DNA of 64,000 nucleotides from Typha latifolia (GCA_019914945.1 CM034102.1:14435501-14499500), one strand, 5' to 3'; positions 50,035 through 62,816 are shown, numbered from the stretch's first letter. The notes: generated from the sequence alone by a model not told the origin. Program-made: numbers and translations.

Positions 50035-51526
50035 TCCATGTCTTCCAGTGGCATCTGATGACTTTGAATTACTAACATTCTGTACAGCGATGAAGCTTTT
50101 GAGCAGATTGCTTTCATGTGTACTTTTCAAGAACAAGTTTGCTTTTCATGTTTGTAATAAATTACCAGTTGCTGATTGGTTCCATGTCCTGGTATTGTGG
50201 TAAGGGGACAAATGTCGAGTGATGCATGGACCATCATGTTGGATATATGCATGTATAAGTAATTTTTGCTCGCTTACAGCTCTCTTTGCCACCATCAAAT
50301 TAATTTTTAGATCTACCATCTTATTTTTGTGAAGTAGCATTGCTTCCATTCTCTCTTATTCGCACGTGCATAATAGTTCTTGCAGTCACATCAGCAGACT
50401 TATTGCAAGATCGTGTTGTATTTTGTTGTTCCAAGTAAATGCTTATGAAAATATTATCTAATTAAAAATATTTCAGGTATAAAACAGGAGAACATAAGTA
50501 AAGTTTTTCAATTAATCAAATTAAATAAATTCGAAGTTCCTACTACATAGTGTAGTTCTCAAGACTAAAATGTACTTATTTTGGAAGCAAAAGAGTATAT
50601 AGAAGTACTTTAAAAAAAAATAAAGATCATATAAAATAAAGTATTTATGGATTTAGGATGAATTGTTCTTCACCCTACATTATGGACATTTTATGTTTTG
50701 TGCAAATGTCCCAATAATCTAAGCGGCCCACTCTATGTAGACAGGTATAACCAGGGGATGGTCCCTAAAATTTACGTTAAACGCGTCGCCGAATCCTGCG
50801 CAGCATAAAGAGACTCGGCGCCGAGTAACGAACTATTAGCCAAGCTTATGGAACAACGAACGACTTCGTACAGTCGTTGACCGGTAATGCTGCGGTAAAA
50901 TTCTGGAAATTTTATACCGCATGGGTTTAATTGTTAACCCACAGATTATTTTAATTTTAAAAACTTAAGTTGATAGGGAAAGATGGTTTAATTATTTGTA
51001 CTCTAACACTCTCATTCGCTAAAAAAATCCGATCCGTGAAATGTTGCACTATTAGAGAACTATAGTTTCAATATCTTGTACTCTAATACCATTGGCATTA
51101 GAAAATCACTTATTTTTTTCACAGGGATTATAACTTATATGTTAGGAAGTGTACTAAATTGTCGAGATTAGTGCACTGCACACTCTGTCGGTTGGTAAAA
51201 TTTCTTTCCTCTTAAACATGTGAAATAAATGTTGCCTTCTCGAATATATATATACACACCTCATGTTCTCTTCTCCAAGTTAAACAATTTGAACGTGTTA
51301 TTTTGTGCAAAAGGACAGCGAGTCGAAAGTAATTACGTCAAAATCCAGAATATTATTTCCTTCTTTTGGCATCTTATAGAAGATGAGATTCCATCTACTT
51401 TCCGTGTATACCATAGCTTATGTTGAACCAATAATTAATGTAATTTTTACAAAACTCAACCAAGTTGTAAAGCCTCCCCCGTTTATAAAGATTGCAGGTT
51501 AGGAGGAATTAGGAGCAAATCTCACC
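50035..51526. other. Intergenic region RHD3 to TPS1, including the TPS promoter
   Basis: RHD3 3' untranslated region, then sequence from 50680 that is repeated upstream of TPS2 (61403-62246). It contains pieces of the inverted-repeat family near 50940-51110. No gene recognised. Confidence 0.65.
51484..51489 (+). promoter_or_regulatory. TATA box of TPS1
   Basis: TATAAA 38 bp before the ATG, in the context GTTTATAAAG; conserved as GTTTATAAAT upstream of TPS2 (62204-62209). The 5' leader would be very short (about 10-20 nt). Confidence 0.55.
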
Positions 51527-53830
51527 ATGGCTCTCCAACTCCTGAAACTTCCGTTACTTTCTTCCAATCTCCCTGCCCAAAGGTTCCGCTCTTTCAAATC
51601 CCCGTTATTTCCACAAACACCTGGCCGCCTCAAGCTGTGCTCATATGCCACTACTCCACGCCGAGTAGCCAATTACAAGCCAACCATATGGACTAACGAC
51701 GACGTCCAGTACTTGATGGCCGATGCGTCTACGGTAACTAAAATTGTCTAATTAATATATAGGAAGCCATGCTAAGGTAAAACTATGCTACTTCTGGTGT
51801 AGGACGACATGAAGGCCAAAACGATAGACAAGTTGAAGGAGGAGGTAAGGTATATGATCAATATGGAACAGAGGATCGTAGATAAGCTCGAACTCGTCGA
51901 TACCTTAAGACAGCTTGGGGTGGGATATCACTTCAAGGATGAGATCAAGGATGCGATGAGCACTATCTTTACATCAGTGGATGACATATGTATGCACATG
52001 AAAGATGATATCTATGTTACTGCACTCCTCTTTAGACTCCTCAGAGAGCATGGATTTAGTGTTTCACAAGGTAATTCATATTCTAACCTCATATAATATA
52101 TGTAGGGTTGGTCATGCAAATTCTAATACATGACGTTCCTCTACTTGCAGATGTTTTCGATAGGTTCAGAGATGAAGAGGGCAATTTCGAGGCTAGCTTG
52201 TGCAATCACACTAAAGGAATTTTAAGCCTCTATGAGGCTTCCTATCTATCAATAGGAGGAGAAGATGCACTAGATGAGGCTAGGTACTTTACCACTAGGC
52301 ATCTTAAGGAGTTCTTACAAACTCCATCAGACCAACAACAAATCCTAAGAGAGCACGTGGCTCATGCCTTAGAGCTTCCATTGCATTGGCGAATGCCAAG
52401 ATTAAATACAAGGTGGTTCATTGACATGTACCAAAAGGAAGATGACATGAGTTCTCTGCTACTTGAGTTTGCTAAGTTAGACTTCAACATGGTTCAGAAC
52501 ACATATAAGAGTGAGCTCAAGGAAGTGTCGAGGTAAAGTCATATAATTAATGCCATAAATGTTTTAATTTCTTTGGATGCAAATAATAATTCCTGGCTAA
52601 CACAAGATTTGGAGTTGTAGATGGTGGTCCAATCTAGGCCTTTGGGAGAAGCTACCTTTCTTTAGAGATCGGCTGGTGGAGTGCTACCTCTGGGCAGTAG
52701 GATGGACCTTTGAACCTAAGAATTGGTACTTGAGGGAAGTATGGACAAAAGAACTTTGCATTGCGACAGCAATTGATGATACTTACGACGTCTACGGAAC
52801 CCTGGATGAGCTTAAGCTTTTTACTGATGCTGTTGATAGGTCCTACCCAATTCATAGTACTTATACACACGAAAGAAATTAAGCTTTTAATTCCTGATAC
52901 TAACTAAATTGAACAATGGTATCTTTAGGTGGGATATCACTGCCACTAAACAGCTTCCAGAGTACATGAGGCTACTCTTTTTAGCACTTTTCAACACAAC
53001 GAATGATATATGTTACAGAGTCATGAAAGAGAGAGGGCTGGACATCATTCCATACCTAAAGAGAGCAGTAACTACATACATATAATTAAACGAACTGATC
53101 TATGTAAACAACTTTCTAGATTGTTAGCTTCTATCTTAACACGTACTTTTGGCCTTGTACGTTGTTTCAGTGGGCAGATCTATGTAAAGCATACCTGGTA
53201 GAAGCAAAGTGGTATTACAAGGGGTATACACCAACACTGGAGGAGTACTTGGGCAATGCATGGGTTACTATATCTGGTCATCTTGTTCTATCTCATTTCT
53301 ATTGTCTCAGCCAGCATGTAACCAAGGAAGATTTAGAGTCCTTCCATGATTACCCGAACATCATGCGGTCCTCGTCCATGAATTTACGTCTTTTTGATGA
53401 TTTGGCTACATGCACAGTAAGTTATATATATCTCAACTTTAACGTAGATCTAAGAAACTTGTATCTTCTACCAATTGCTAAGTTAATGTTGATGATTTTA
53501 TCTGGGCTAAAATTTTTGATTCAGGCCGAGCACGAGAGAGGAGATGTTCCAAAATCCGTTCAATGCTACATGCATGAGAAAGGTGTTACAGAGGCTGTAG
53601 CTCGTGAACATATCAAAGAATTGATCTCTGCCTACTGGAAAGCATTGAATAGAGATCACCTTGCTGCTGCTGCTTCTAATTCTGCTTTCCAAGAATCCCT
53701 CAGCAATATTGCCATCAACATATCTAGAATGGGGCTGTGTTATTATCTTAATGGTGATGGGTATGGAGATCCTGATGGAGAAACTAAGGACAAAGTCAAC
53801 ACAATGTTGATCAAACCTATCAAGATGTAG
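51527..53830 (+). CDS. Terpene synthase TPS-b, plastidial monoterpene synthase-like (TPS1)
   Basis: Class I terpene synthase, predicted 588 aa, converting geranyl diphosphate to a monoterpene in plastids; product not predictable. Seven exons: 51527-51733, 51803-52070, 52151-52532, 52621-52839, 52929-53067, 53171-53416 and 53525-53830, the standard seven-exon plan of this family. All junctions keep frame. N-terminal Ser/Leu/Pro-rich transit-type peptide (about 45 residues), then the RR-x8-W motif [11 protein letters not shown] typical of TPS-b enzymes. Further motifs: RWFIDMY, the magnesium-binding DDTYD (aspartate-rich) in [15 protein letters not shown], and the second metal motif DDLATCTAE fitting (N/D)Dx2(S/T)x3E. 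The start ATG sits in CACCATGG. It looks intact and is preceded by a TATA box shared with TPS2. A TPS-b sesquiterpene or isoprene synthase is less likely given the transit peptide and RRx8W. Confidence 0.92.
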
Positions 53831-55068
53831 GACATAATAAAACATCTAAGTCAAATCCGTTCAATCCTATGTAAGCGTCTAAGTCAAGTCCGGTTATGTT
53901 ATGTAAATTTTTATAATAATTTAATTAAGTCATGTAAATCTATAAGTCAAGTCCTAGTCCGAATTGTGTAAATCTTTAGAGGACACATTGTAGATGACAC
54001 ATTGTACCTGATCTCTATATATATGAGGGGTTGTACTTCTTTGTTTAATCATCCAAGCATTTATTGAAGAATTAATAATTATGTTTTAGTCTTAGTCCAT
54101 CTAGGAGTAAGAATAAATGTAGTATAAGAGTAGTCATAAGAGTAAACTGGGAGTAGAAGTAAATTAATCTTTCATCATCACCTCCATTACCGCATATTTT
54201 CTCTTTTCAAACCCTAGCCACCATCTTTTCTCATGAGCCACCCTATCTTACGGTCGTTCTCCCACCCCCCCTTGGCCTCAGACAACCGCCACAACGTCGG
54301 ACATTTACAATTCTATCCAATTTTGATATTTCTTTACTATTTTATTTTTACATTCTCACCTCGAACTCTGAATCATGTGAAACTAAAGCCAAAAAAGTCT
54401 TAACTCCTGAGGCTACTACCATAAAAAATATCATAATTTTTTTATGAAAAAATCGATCTAGATTAGGCTTGTAACAGTCCTGCTACTCCAGCTCTTCTGA
54501 AAGAATAAAATAAACCCCTACCACTATGTTTCTAATCTTTTGTTTGTCGAAATGTAAGCTAGATTTCAATTGGTAAAATTATATTCAACTAAAAGATTAG
54601 TTTAGTAGGTAGGCCGGTCTAAGAGCGAGGAGGATCCACGCTGGTTTAGAGATGTTAGTCCTTTGAAATCCAATGTCTGAATAATAGCTATTATATTAAT
54701 TTGCCCATATTTGGTCTTAGACTAATTCAAGAAATTATCATAATATTCTTATAATATTAAGTGTCTTATTATTTGAGCCAGTGCGAATCTTTTATCTCAT
54801 GATCCAGTATTTGAAAGGAAGTATATTGTGATAAAGAGAGATAATTAAGATTCGAGTATGGAAGACAGAAGAAAATGTACTTTATTGTAAATTTAAAGAA
54901 TGAGATATTGTGAATAAATTAAATTAAAATAAGAAGAAGAATAATTCTGATATTTTATTATTTCAGTATGTGACGAAAAACAAATAAAATAACTTATATG
55001 AAAATGAGCAATAATTAAGGGTCCCAAGTAAGTTTGCAAAAAATATCTATTAAAAAAGATTTACCCAT
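53831..55068. other. Intergenic region after TPS1
   Basis: AT-rich sequence. About 53840-54180 has short direct repeats of AAGTCAAGTCC and a TATATATATGAGGGGTTGTA segment that may be an old retrotransposon long-terminal-repeat piece. No gene recognised. Confidence 0.45.
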
Positions 55069-55089
55069 TTGATCAGGGAAGTGTGGAGG

Positions 55090-55757
55090 AACGTCAATAT
55101 CCACTCTTTCAAACCCCCGTCATTTCCACAAACACCTGGCCGCCTCACGCTGTGCTCATATGCCACTACTCCACGCCGAGTAGCCAATTACAAGCCAACC
55201 ATATGGACTAACGACTACATCCAACCCTTGATGGCCAATGCGTCCTCGGTAACTAAAATTGTCTAAATTAATATATAGGAAGCCATGCTAAGGTAAAACT
55301 ATGCTACTTCTTGTGTAGGACGACATGAAGGCCAAAACGATAGACAAGTTGAAGGAGGAGGTAAGGTATATGATCAATATGGAACAGAGGATCGTAGATA
55401 AGCTGGACCTCGTAGATACCTTAAGACAGCTTGGGGTGGGATATCACCTCAAGGATGAGATCAAGGATGCGATGAGCACTATCTTTACATCAGTGGATGA
55501 CATATGTATGCACATGAAAGATGATATCTATGTTACTGCACTCCTCTTTAGACTCCTCAGAGAGCATGGATTTAGTGTTTTACAAGGTAATTCATATAGT
55601 AAGTACTTCATGCGGACCATGCCTTGGAGCTTCCACTGCACTGGTGAATGCCAAGATTACATACAAGATGGAAAGATGGTTCGTTGACATGTAAGAAAAG
55701 GAAGAGAAGATGAGTCCTCTGCTAGTTGAGTTTTTTTGCCAAGTTAGACTTCAACAT
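55090..55757 (+). pseudogene. Truncated TPS-b fragment (5' part, internal deletion, cut at RHD3 junction)
   Basis: Contains part of exon 1 (about 55105-55248, including [11 protein letters not shown] and a normal donor), complete exon 2 (55319-55586, same 268 nt as TPS1), and the start of intron 2. A 20-bp unrelated filler follows, then a middle piece of exon 3 (from CATGCCTTGGAGCTTCCA near 55618), which runs with frameshifts to TTAGACTTCAACAT at 55757. The first 70 bp of exon 1, the promoter, most of exon 3 and exons 4-7 are missing. From 55754 the sequence is RHD3 intron 13. No catalytic metal-binding motif remains, so it is non-functional. Confidence 0.85.
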
Positions 55758-55802
55758 AACCATTTAATACTTCTATTTTTTGGATCTTTTATATTTTAAG
55801 AA

Positions 55803-57142
55803 TAGTTCTCTTTTTACCATCTAAACTATCACATATTTTTATAATGACTCCACGAATTATCAAAAGTATCTCATTTGATCCTTTCTGTTAGGGATACGTT
55901 ATCTATTTCTTTCCATAAGTTGCTATTTGAGGGTCACGTGACATCAATACGACCAGAATTCCTTTAGGCTTTTATGATGACAAAAATACCGTTACCTTTT
56001 TTGTTTAGGATACGTTATCTATTTTCGTTCATTTGCCATGTGAGGATCACGTGATATCAATACGGCTAGAATACCCTTAAGCTTTTATGACGATGAAAAT
56101 ACCCTAGCTTATCAATTAAAACCCTTTTCCTTCTCTTCCTCTCTTCTCTTGAACCAATGGGTTAATGCGAGTCACTGACTAGATGTAGATGATGAGGATT
56201 CCACGGTGTTTGACGATTGAGCATAGATCACAAGGGTGGAGCGGGATATTGAGTAGACAAGGAGTTTGCCTTTTCCCTTGCCCTTGCCAACCATGCTCTA
56301 TATCAATCCTTCCACTTAAGAAATTGGAGTGAAAGCTCAGCACGACTTCACCGCTTCCCACTCCCTCTACCTCCAAGCTCTCTGCTCCACCCGCGCCGTC
56401 TTGCTTCAATTTGCTAATGCTGAGACCTATCTCGACCTCCTCCATAACCACCTCCTTCCTCTCCCATCTCCATCTCCATCTCCGTCACCACCTCTGCCTC
56501 CCCTCCTCCCATCTCCCCGTCGTCGCGCCTTTCCCACTAGCTTCTCCACTTCCTCCTTTGATAAGCTTGAGCTCTGGCAACTAGGCATCGTCGGTTATCG
56601 ACAACCATTTCACACAACCACCCACCACAACCCTCTTGCCCAACAATTGATTTAATTAATACCCTACAGTCATGGCGATGCCGGGGGACAAGACAGCAGT
56701 GTCGACGATCACTGCCTCAAATTCCGGGAGCTGAGGACCTGTGTCGAGCTTGGCAATAAAGGAGCAACGGAGGAGAAAGTGGGTGGGGAGGAAGCCACAA
56801 TGTGCTTGCTGGGAGAGGCAGATTAAGGGAGGTTGAAAGGGGGTTAGGAGTAAGGTTTTGGATTGGAAGGAGAGGGGAGAAGCTAAGAGAGAGAGAAGAG
56901 AGGAGGGTGGTGGTGGTGTCGTGGGATTTGCTCAAAAATAAAGAGGAAAGGAAGAGAAGTGGAGGGGCAATGGTGGAATTTCAAAAAAATAAAATACTTA
57001 ATATTAGCTAAGCTATTTAATTATTCTGCCATTATAAGAGGGGATGAGGTATTTCTGATAGTTTAGGGGTAAATGTGTACCGAAAAAAGTTTGAGGGATC
57101 ATTGTGAAAATCAGTGATAGTTCAGGGTGAAAAGATAATTAT
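55803..57142. mobile_element. Second copy of the long-TIR (Pack-MULE-like) element
   Basis: Same element as 42471-43861, carried here by the segmental duplication rather than by transposition, because flanking RHD3 intron sequence matches too. Its DUF630-like fragment keeps a longer open frame (56329-56655, including [20 protein letters not shown]) than copy A. Confidence 0.6.
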
Positions 57143-57763
57143 CTCTCTATTTTATTTTTTTCACAATATTTTTCTTTTTTTTTTGTTTCTAAGCTTCACT
57201 TTTAGAGTTCCTAGTAGGCGCTCTTCTTAGGCTTACATGAATTTCTTTTCCATCTACCAGCTGTTTACAGTTTTTTTGGGAAGTTAGTTTTCATAATCTG
57301 GAGTAAAGAAATTTTATTCTATATGTGTATAACAATTTATCTATATAATTATAGAACTCTTAAACTTTTTTAATTCTTGATGTTAGTTCTCCTCTTCTTT
57401 CATTAGTTTGAGTTGGTGACTTATCATTAGGTATGAAAATAGATCATATAATGACGACTTTTTGTGTCCAATATATAAATATGTGTGTGTGTATTGATTG
57501 GAATAAAGGATTCCATGCTGTTGGCAAATGGTGTCAGCCAACCATTGCCATGGCATGTCACAAATAACTTTAATAAGGAGCTCCTTTTAGTGTCAAGTGT
57601 CAACACACATAAGCACACGAGCACACATAACAAGCTGGTTTATTCCTATATATATTTTTTAGGATATATAAAGCAAGTACAAATTTGGGATTATGTTTCT
57701 ATTACACCTTTTCCAGTTACATGGTATTATTTCTCATTTAATTTTCCTTCTCCATTTTTGCAG

Positions 57764-60700
57764 TATGTGCATTTTTCTTTCCAAGCAATGTTGAGACATC
57801 TACACTCCAAAGCTTTTAATAATTTCAAGAGTCATCTAGAACAATCACTTAATAGTGGAAAGGGCTTTGCGACATCAGTTCATGCTTGTAAGCATGCTTC
57901 CATGCTTGACTTTGATATGGGACTGAAAGGTTAGTGTCTTTGTTGAACTCTGATGTAAGATCTTTGTAAGTATTTAAATAGCTTCCAATTACTTTGAAAA
58001 TTTAAGCTGGTATAAAATAATAATTTTATACTTATATTCTAGCACTCTCTCTTACTTTTGAGTTTGAAGCATTTTGATAGACCCACGAAACAGACTTGAT
58101 TTAAGTTGGTGAAGGTTTTATATTTTTTTTAAGCAAAAGTGGGCATGACAACATTTGAACTTATGATATCTAGCTCTAATACTATATTAATTTACCAACT
58201 ACTTTAAAAACTTAAACCGTTATAGAATGATAATTTTAATATTTTATATTATAACAACTAGGAAATTAAGCTAACATTTTTTTGTGTGATGCTTAATAAT
58301 AAGAGAGCCCACTAGTGTGCAAATACTTTTGCTATTTCGCAATGAATTATTCTGCAGCAGTAAGAAAGTGATATGGTCCATGTCTAAATTGAGCTTGATT
58401 ACGAAATTAGTCCAAATCCCAAAATTACAGAAATTTATAATCTGCATAGTTTCAAAAAGATAATTATAAGATATTCATATAATGTCCGAATAATATGAAG
58501 CCAGATAGATTAGATCGGTTGCATCACTATCTACATTTGTCGTATTCTGACTTTCAAAATTCAGATTATATCTAGAGAGAGACTACGATCAAATCCGAGG
58601 GAGAGATGGAAGATGGATGGATATGATTAATCCTTAGTTTATTTTAGATACTTTAGGATTGTTTAGTTTAGTCTCTAATTTTCTATATAAGGTCTTATGG
58701 TTTGTATGTTCGAAGAATTATTGAATCATATCTATCTCTTCCTCTTGTTCTTACCTTGACGTCTCTTAAGCCAAGTCGATGCTTGCCCTAAGGCCAATAT
58801 TTCCCCCTCCATTTTTCGTATCTACCTAGACATGATCATTGGATAGTCCCGGGCTTTTCGGGCCAACCGGGCTTAAGTATGTATTCACGGTCCGACCCAC
58901 CAATCACTCGGGTCATGCTGGACTAGAATAGTCTAGTCCGTTATCGCCCGTTAGCCCGTGAGGGATCAGGTTAGCCGGTCGAGCCGGGCCGGCCCGACCC
59001 ACCAATCACTCGGCCCAACCCATATTTTAGCTATTTTTACAATTTTTTTAACTATTAGCTTATTTTTTATAAAAAAATTAAAATAAATTAAATTTTTTAA
59101 AGGTGTACTTAAAATAATGCAAAACAGTATAATACCAAAATATTTTTTACTATAGAAGTGGTAAATTATTGTAGCAGTGGTAAATTACTGTAGCAGAAAC
59201 GGGTAAATTACTGTAGCAGACGGGCGGGTACTGTAGCAGAACGGACGGGCTTTCGGGCTGGCCCGTGCTGCCCATGGGTAGTTCGAGCTCGGGCCGGGCT
59301 GAGCCTAAACCGGGTCCAGGCTGAGCTTAGTCCAGTCCAAACCGGGTCGAGTCGGGCTGGGCCATTTGATCATGTCTATATCTACCCACCACCACGACTG
59401 TCCACACCATCTCCCTAGCTAAATCGCATCACGCCTACCGCTGTCCTACTCCATCCGCACCATCATCTTCCGTCAATCCACACTCAGATTGGTCCACAAG
59501 TCCACTCCTAGGCTGGTTCATATCAGAAAAAAGGGGGAGTTAAACAGTGGGGAGAGAGAGAGAGAAGAGAAATAGAAAACCTTGGAGTTAAGTATTTGTG
59601 CTTCAAATGTCATAAATTCTTAGCTGCTTTGTTTCAAGAGCCTATACTGCTACAATAATGTAGACAATTGGCCTTTTATGTTTTTGGGTTAGCTCCTTTC
59701 TATCTTGTTGGAGGGACGTAGTTAGGTTCATAGCTAGTGTATTGAAGGGATGTTAACAAATCAGAGTTACAATATGCATCTCAATTCTCAATAGAGTATA
59801 GGTGGTTCACTGGTTCTATATTTGATTTAAAAATAGAACAAAAAAGCCATATGGGGATATTTTTTGTTCTGGCTATAAAATCCTTGTTTTTCCCTTTTCT
59901 GTGCATAAATGAGTTTAGTTATGATAGGATCATACAATAATGATCTTGGAAGGCACAATCAGTACTGTGTACTTCAAAACCATTTCTAAGCACGTCGTGA
60001 ACTTGTACCATTCTCTTCTGTTCTCTAAAATTTTCTCTTGCTGATCTACAATGGGAGGTTTTACCAGTTCTATATTTTTCAGCGGACTTGCGTTTAGTTC
60101 CAGTGTCGTTTGCCTGTAGAAGAGAATAACCGTACTGCATTATGTACAAATTATATCACCCTCTTATGCTGGCTGACTTCTCCAGATTTGGCACTCAAGC
60201 ACGCAAATTGGGACGTTTCCAAAGTTAGGGACAAGCTCCAATGTGATATTGAAGCTCATGTGGCATTTATTCGTAGTGCAAAATTGGCCGAACTGAAAGC
60301 TGCTTATGAGGTTTCTCTAAGTGTTCTGAGAAAAATATGCTTGTGAACTAACACAGTGACATGTTCAAATTCTTCCGTGATAATTTAAGGATGTTATTTT
60401 GCTTGGCAGAGCAAACTTACAAAAACACTGAGTGAACCCGTGGAGTTGCTTCTGGAAGCTGCTGGGCAAGATACATGGGCATCTATTAGGCAGCTTTACA
60501 GGCTTGAGACAGAGAAAGCTGCGTCAGCATTCTCAACTTCTATATCTGGTTTTGAGCTTGACAAGGAGACTTGTGACATGATGATCTTAGATTTAAAGGA
60601 CTATGCAAGACGTGTTGTGGAAAAAAGAGCTAGAGAAGAAGCTGGAAAAGTTTTGATGCATATGAAGGATAGATGATTATAACAATGGTGCATCTTATCA

Positions 60701-61242
60701 TTATCTACCTTCTATTATCTTATTCTTATTGGATCTTTTGCAGATTCTCCACTGTATTTAGTCATGACAAGGATGCAATGCCTAGGGTCTGGACTGGAAA
60801 TGAAGATATTCGTACTATCACATGAGTCTTGTGTGTTCTGTCTGGTAACTAGCATGGAAAATGACTCTAGCACATTATTGCTAATGGTGCAGGCCCTAGA
60901 ACTTCTGTCTGTATTTTCAGCCGTGCGTTTGGATGACAAGCAGGATAAGATAGAGAGTGCTCTCCGCTCGGCTCTCTTAGATGGAGGTCCAGTTTCACAA
61001 AATAGGAGTATTGATGCTTCTGTAGATCTACTTGCCTCAAGCACATGGGAAGAGGTGGTGCTTAATTACACTTGGATTCTTATTGCACAATCTTTATCTC
61101 CATGAAAATTAAGCATACCTATGCATGTACTGCTTAGGTTCCTCCAAAGAATACATTGATTACACCTGTGCAGTGCAAGTCTATTTGGAGGCAATTTAAA
61201 ACACAGACTGACTACACTGTCGCCCAAGCAATCTCCACTCAA
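57764..61242 (+). pseudogene. Orphan RHD3 exons 14-19 in duplicated segment
   Basis: Exon copies: 57764-57929, 60186-60310, 60410-60672, 60744-60821 (truncated exon 17), 60893-61054 and 61138-61242. There is no GTPase domain upstream and no membrane segments downstream, so no functional RHD3 can be made. Independent damage: the exon 16 donor GT is AT (60673-60674), and a 69-bp deletion at TCAC (60818-60821) removes the end and donor of exon 17. The remaining exon reading frames are otherwise well kept, so the duplication is fairly recent. Confidence 0.9.
58827..59378. mobile_element. hAT-like MITE inserted in copy B only
   Basis: A 552-bp element with terminal inverted repeat TAGACATGATCA (left) and TGATCATGTCTA (right), flanked by an exact 8-bp duplication TATCTACC (58819-58826 and 59379-59386). 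Internal GC-rich 'cgggc' motifs and a threefold TACTGTAGCAG repeat. The equivalent place in copy A (about 45596) has only TATCTACCC and no insert. Confidence 0.85.
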
Positions 61243-62203
61243 GTAAGGTCACTGTCTCCAGGCATCATATACCTGTAATTATCTAGTCCTTTTTTGTCAT
61301 ATTTCTGAGATCTTCATATTGTCTGAATGTTCAGAATTGTCCTAGATTCTAGAATAAACCTGTTTTATTATGAATTTTTACAACTGTTAGTTTCTTTTCC
61401 TGTTATGGACGTTTTATATTTTGTGCAAATGTCCCAATTATCTAAGCGGCCCACTCTGTGTAGACAGGTATAATCAGGGGATGGTCCCTAAAATGTACGT
61501 TAAACGCGTCGCTGAATCCTGTGCAGCATATCAGAGACTCGGCGCCGAGTAACGAACTATTAGCCAAGCTTATGGAACAACGACTTCGTACAGTCGTTGA
61601 CCGGTGATGCTGCGGTAAAATTTTGGAAATTTTATACCGCATGGGTTTAATTGTCAACCCACAGACTATTTTAATTTTAAAAACTTAAGTTGATAGGGAA
61701 AGATGGTTTAATTATTTGTACTCTAACACTCTCATTCGCTAAAAAAATCCGATCCGTGAAATGTTACACTATTAGAGAACTATAGTTTTAATCTTTTCTA
61801 CTCTAATACCGTTGGCATTAGAAAATCACTTATTTTTTTCACAGGGATTATAACTTATATGTTAGGAAGTGTACTAAATTGTCGAGATTAGTGCACTGCA
61901 CACTCTGTCGGTTGGTAAACTTTCTTTCCTCTTAATCGTGTGAAATAAATGTTGCCTTCTAGAATATATATATACACACCTCATGTTCTCTCCTCCAAGT
62001 TAAACAATTTGAACGTGTTATTTTGTGCAAAAGGACAGCGAGTCGAAAGTAATTACGTCAAAATCCAGAATATTATTTCCTTCTTTTGGCATCTTATAGA
62101 AGATGAGAATCCATCTACTTTCCGTGTATACCATAGCTTATGTTGAACCAATAATTAATGTAATTTTTACAAAACTCAACCAAGTTGTAAAGCCTCCCCT
62201 GTT

Positions 62204-62209
62204 TATAAA
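62204..62209 (+). promoter_or_regulatory. TATA box of TPS2
   Basis: TATAAA 38 bp before the ATG at 62247, same spacing as in TPS1. The surrounding 800 bp is nearly identical between the two genes. Confidence 0.55.
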
Positions 62210-62246
62210 TATTGCGGGTTAGGAGGAATTAGGAGCAAATCTCACC

Positions 62247-62816
62247 ATGGCTCTCCAACTTCTCAAACTTCCGTTACTTTCTTCCAATCTCCCTGCCCAA
62301 AGGTTCCACTCTTTCCAATCCCCGTCATTTCCACAAACAACTGGCCGCCTCAAGCTGTGCTCATATGCCACTACTCCACGCCGAGTAGCCAATTACAAGC
62401 CAACCATATGGACTAACGATGACGTCCAGTCCTTGATGGTCGATGCGTCTACGGTAACTAAAATTGTCTAATTAATATATAGGAAGCCATGCTAAGGTAA
62501 AACTATGCTACTTCTGGTGTAGGACGACATGAAGGCCAAAACGATAGACAAGTTGAAGGAGGAGGTAAGGTATATGATCAATATGGAACAGAGGATCGTA
62601 GATAAGCTCGAACTCGTCGATACCTTAAGACAGCTTGGGGTGGGATATCACTTCAAGGATGAGATCAAGGATGCGATGAGCACTATCTTTACATCAGTGG
62701 ATGACATATGTTTGGAGATGAAAGATGATATCTATGTTATTGCACTCCTCTTTAGACTCCTCAGAGAGCATGGGTTTTGTGTTTCGCAAGGTAATTAATT
62801 TAATTCGTCCTCCAAC

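Larger units (their letters stand above)
42422..52490. repeat. Duplicated segment, copy A (RHD3 intron 13 to TPS exon 3)
   Basis: Donor-side copy of the large tandem duplication. 42422-47487 corresponds to 55754-61408, and 50680 onward corresponds to 61403 onward to the window end. Alignment by eye is near-identical through exons, introns, the Pack-MULE-like element and the TPS promoter. The right edge is inferred from where the truncated TPS fragment stops; copy A is written here from the junction microhomology ACAT in RHD3 (42422-42425) to the equivalent ACAT in TPS exon 3 (52487-52490). Confidence 0.75.
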
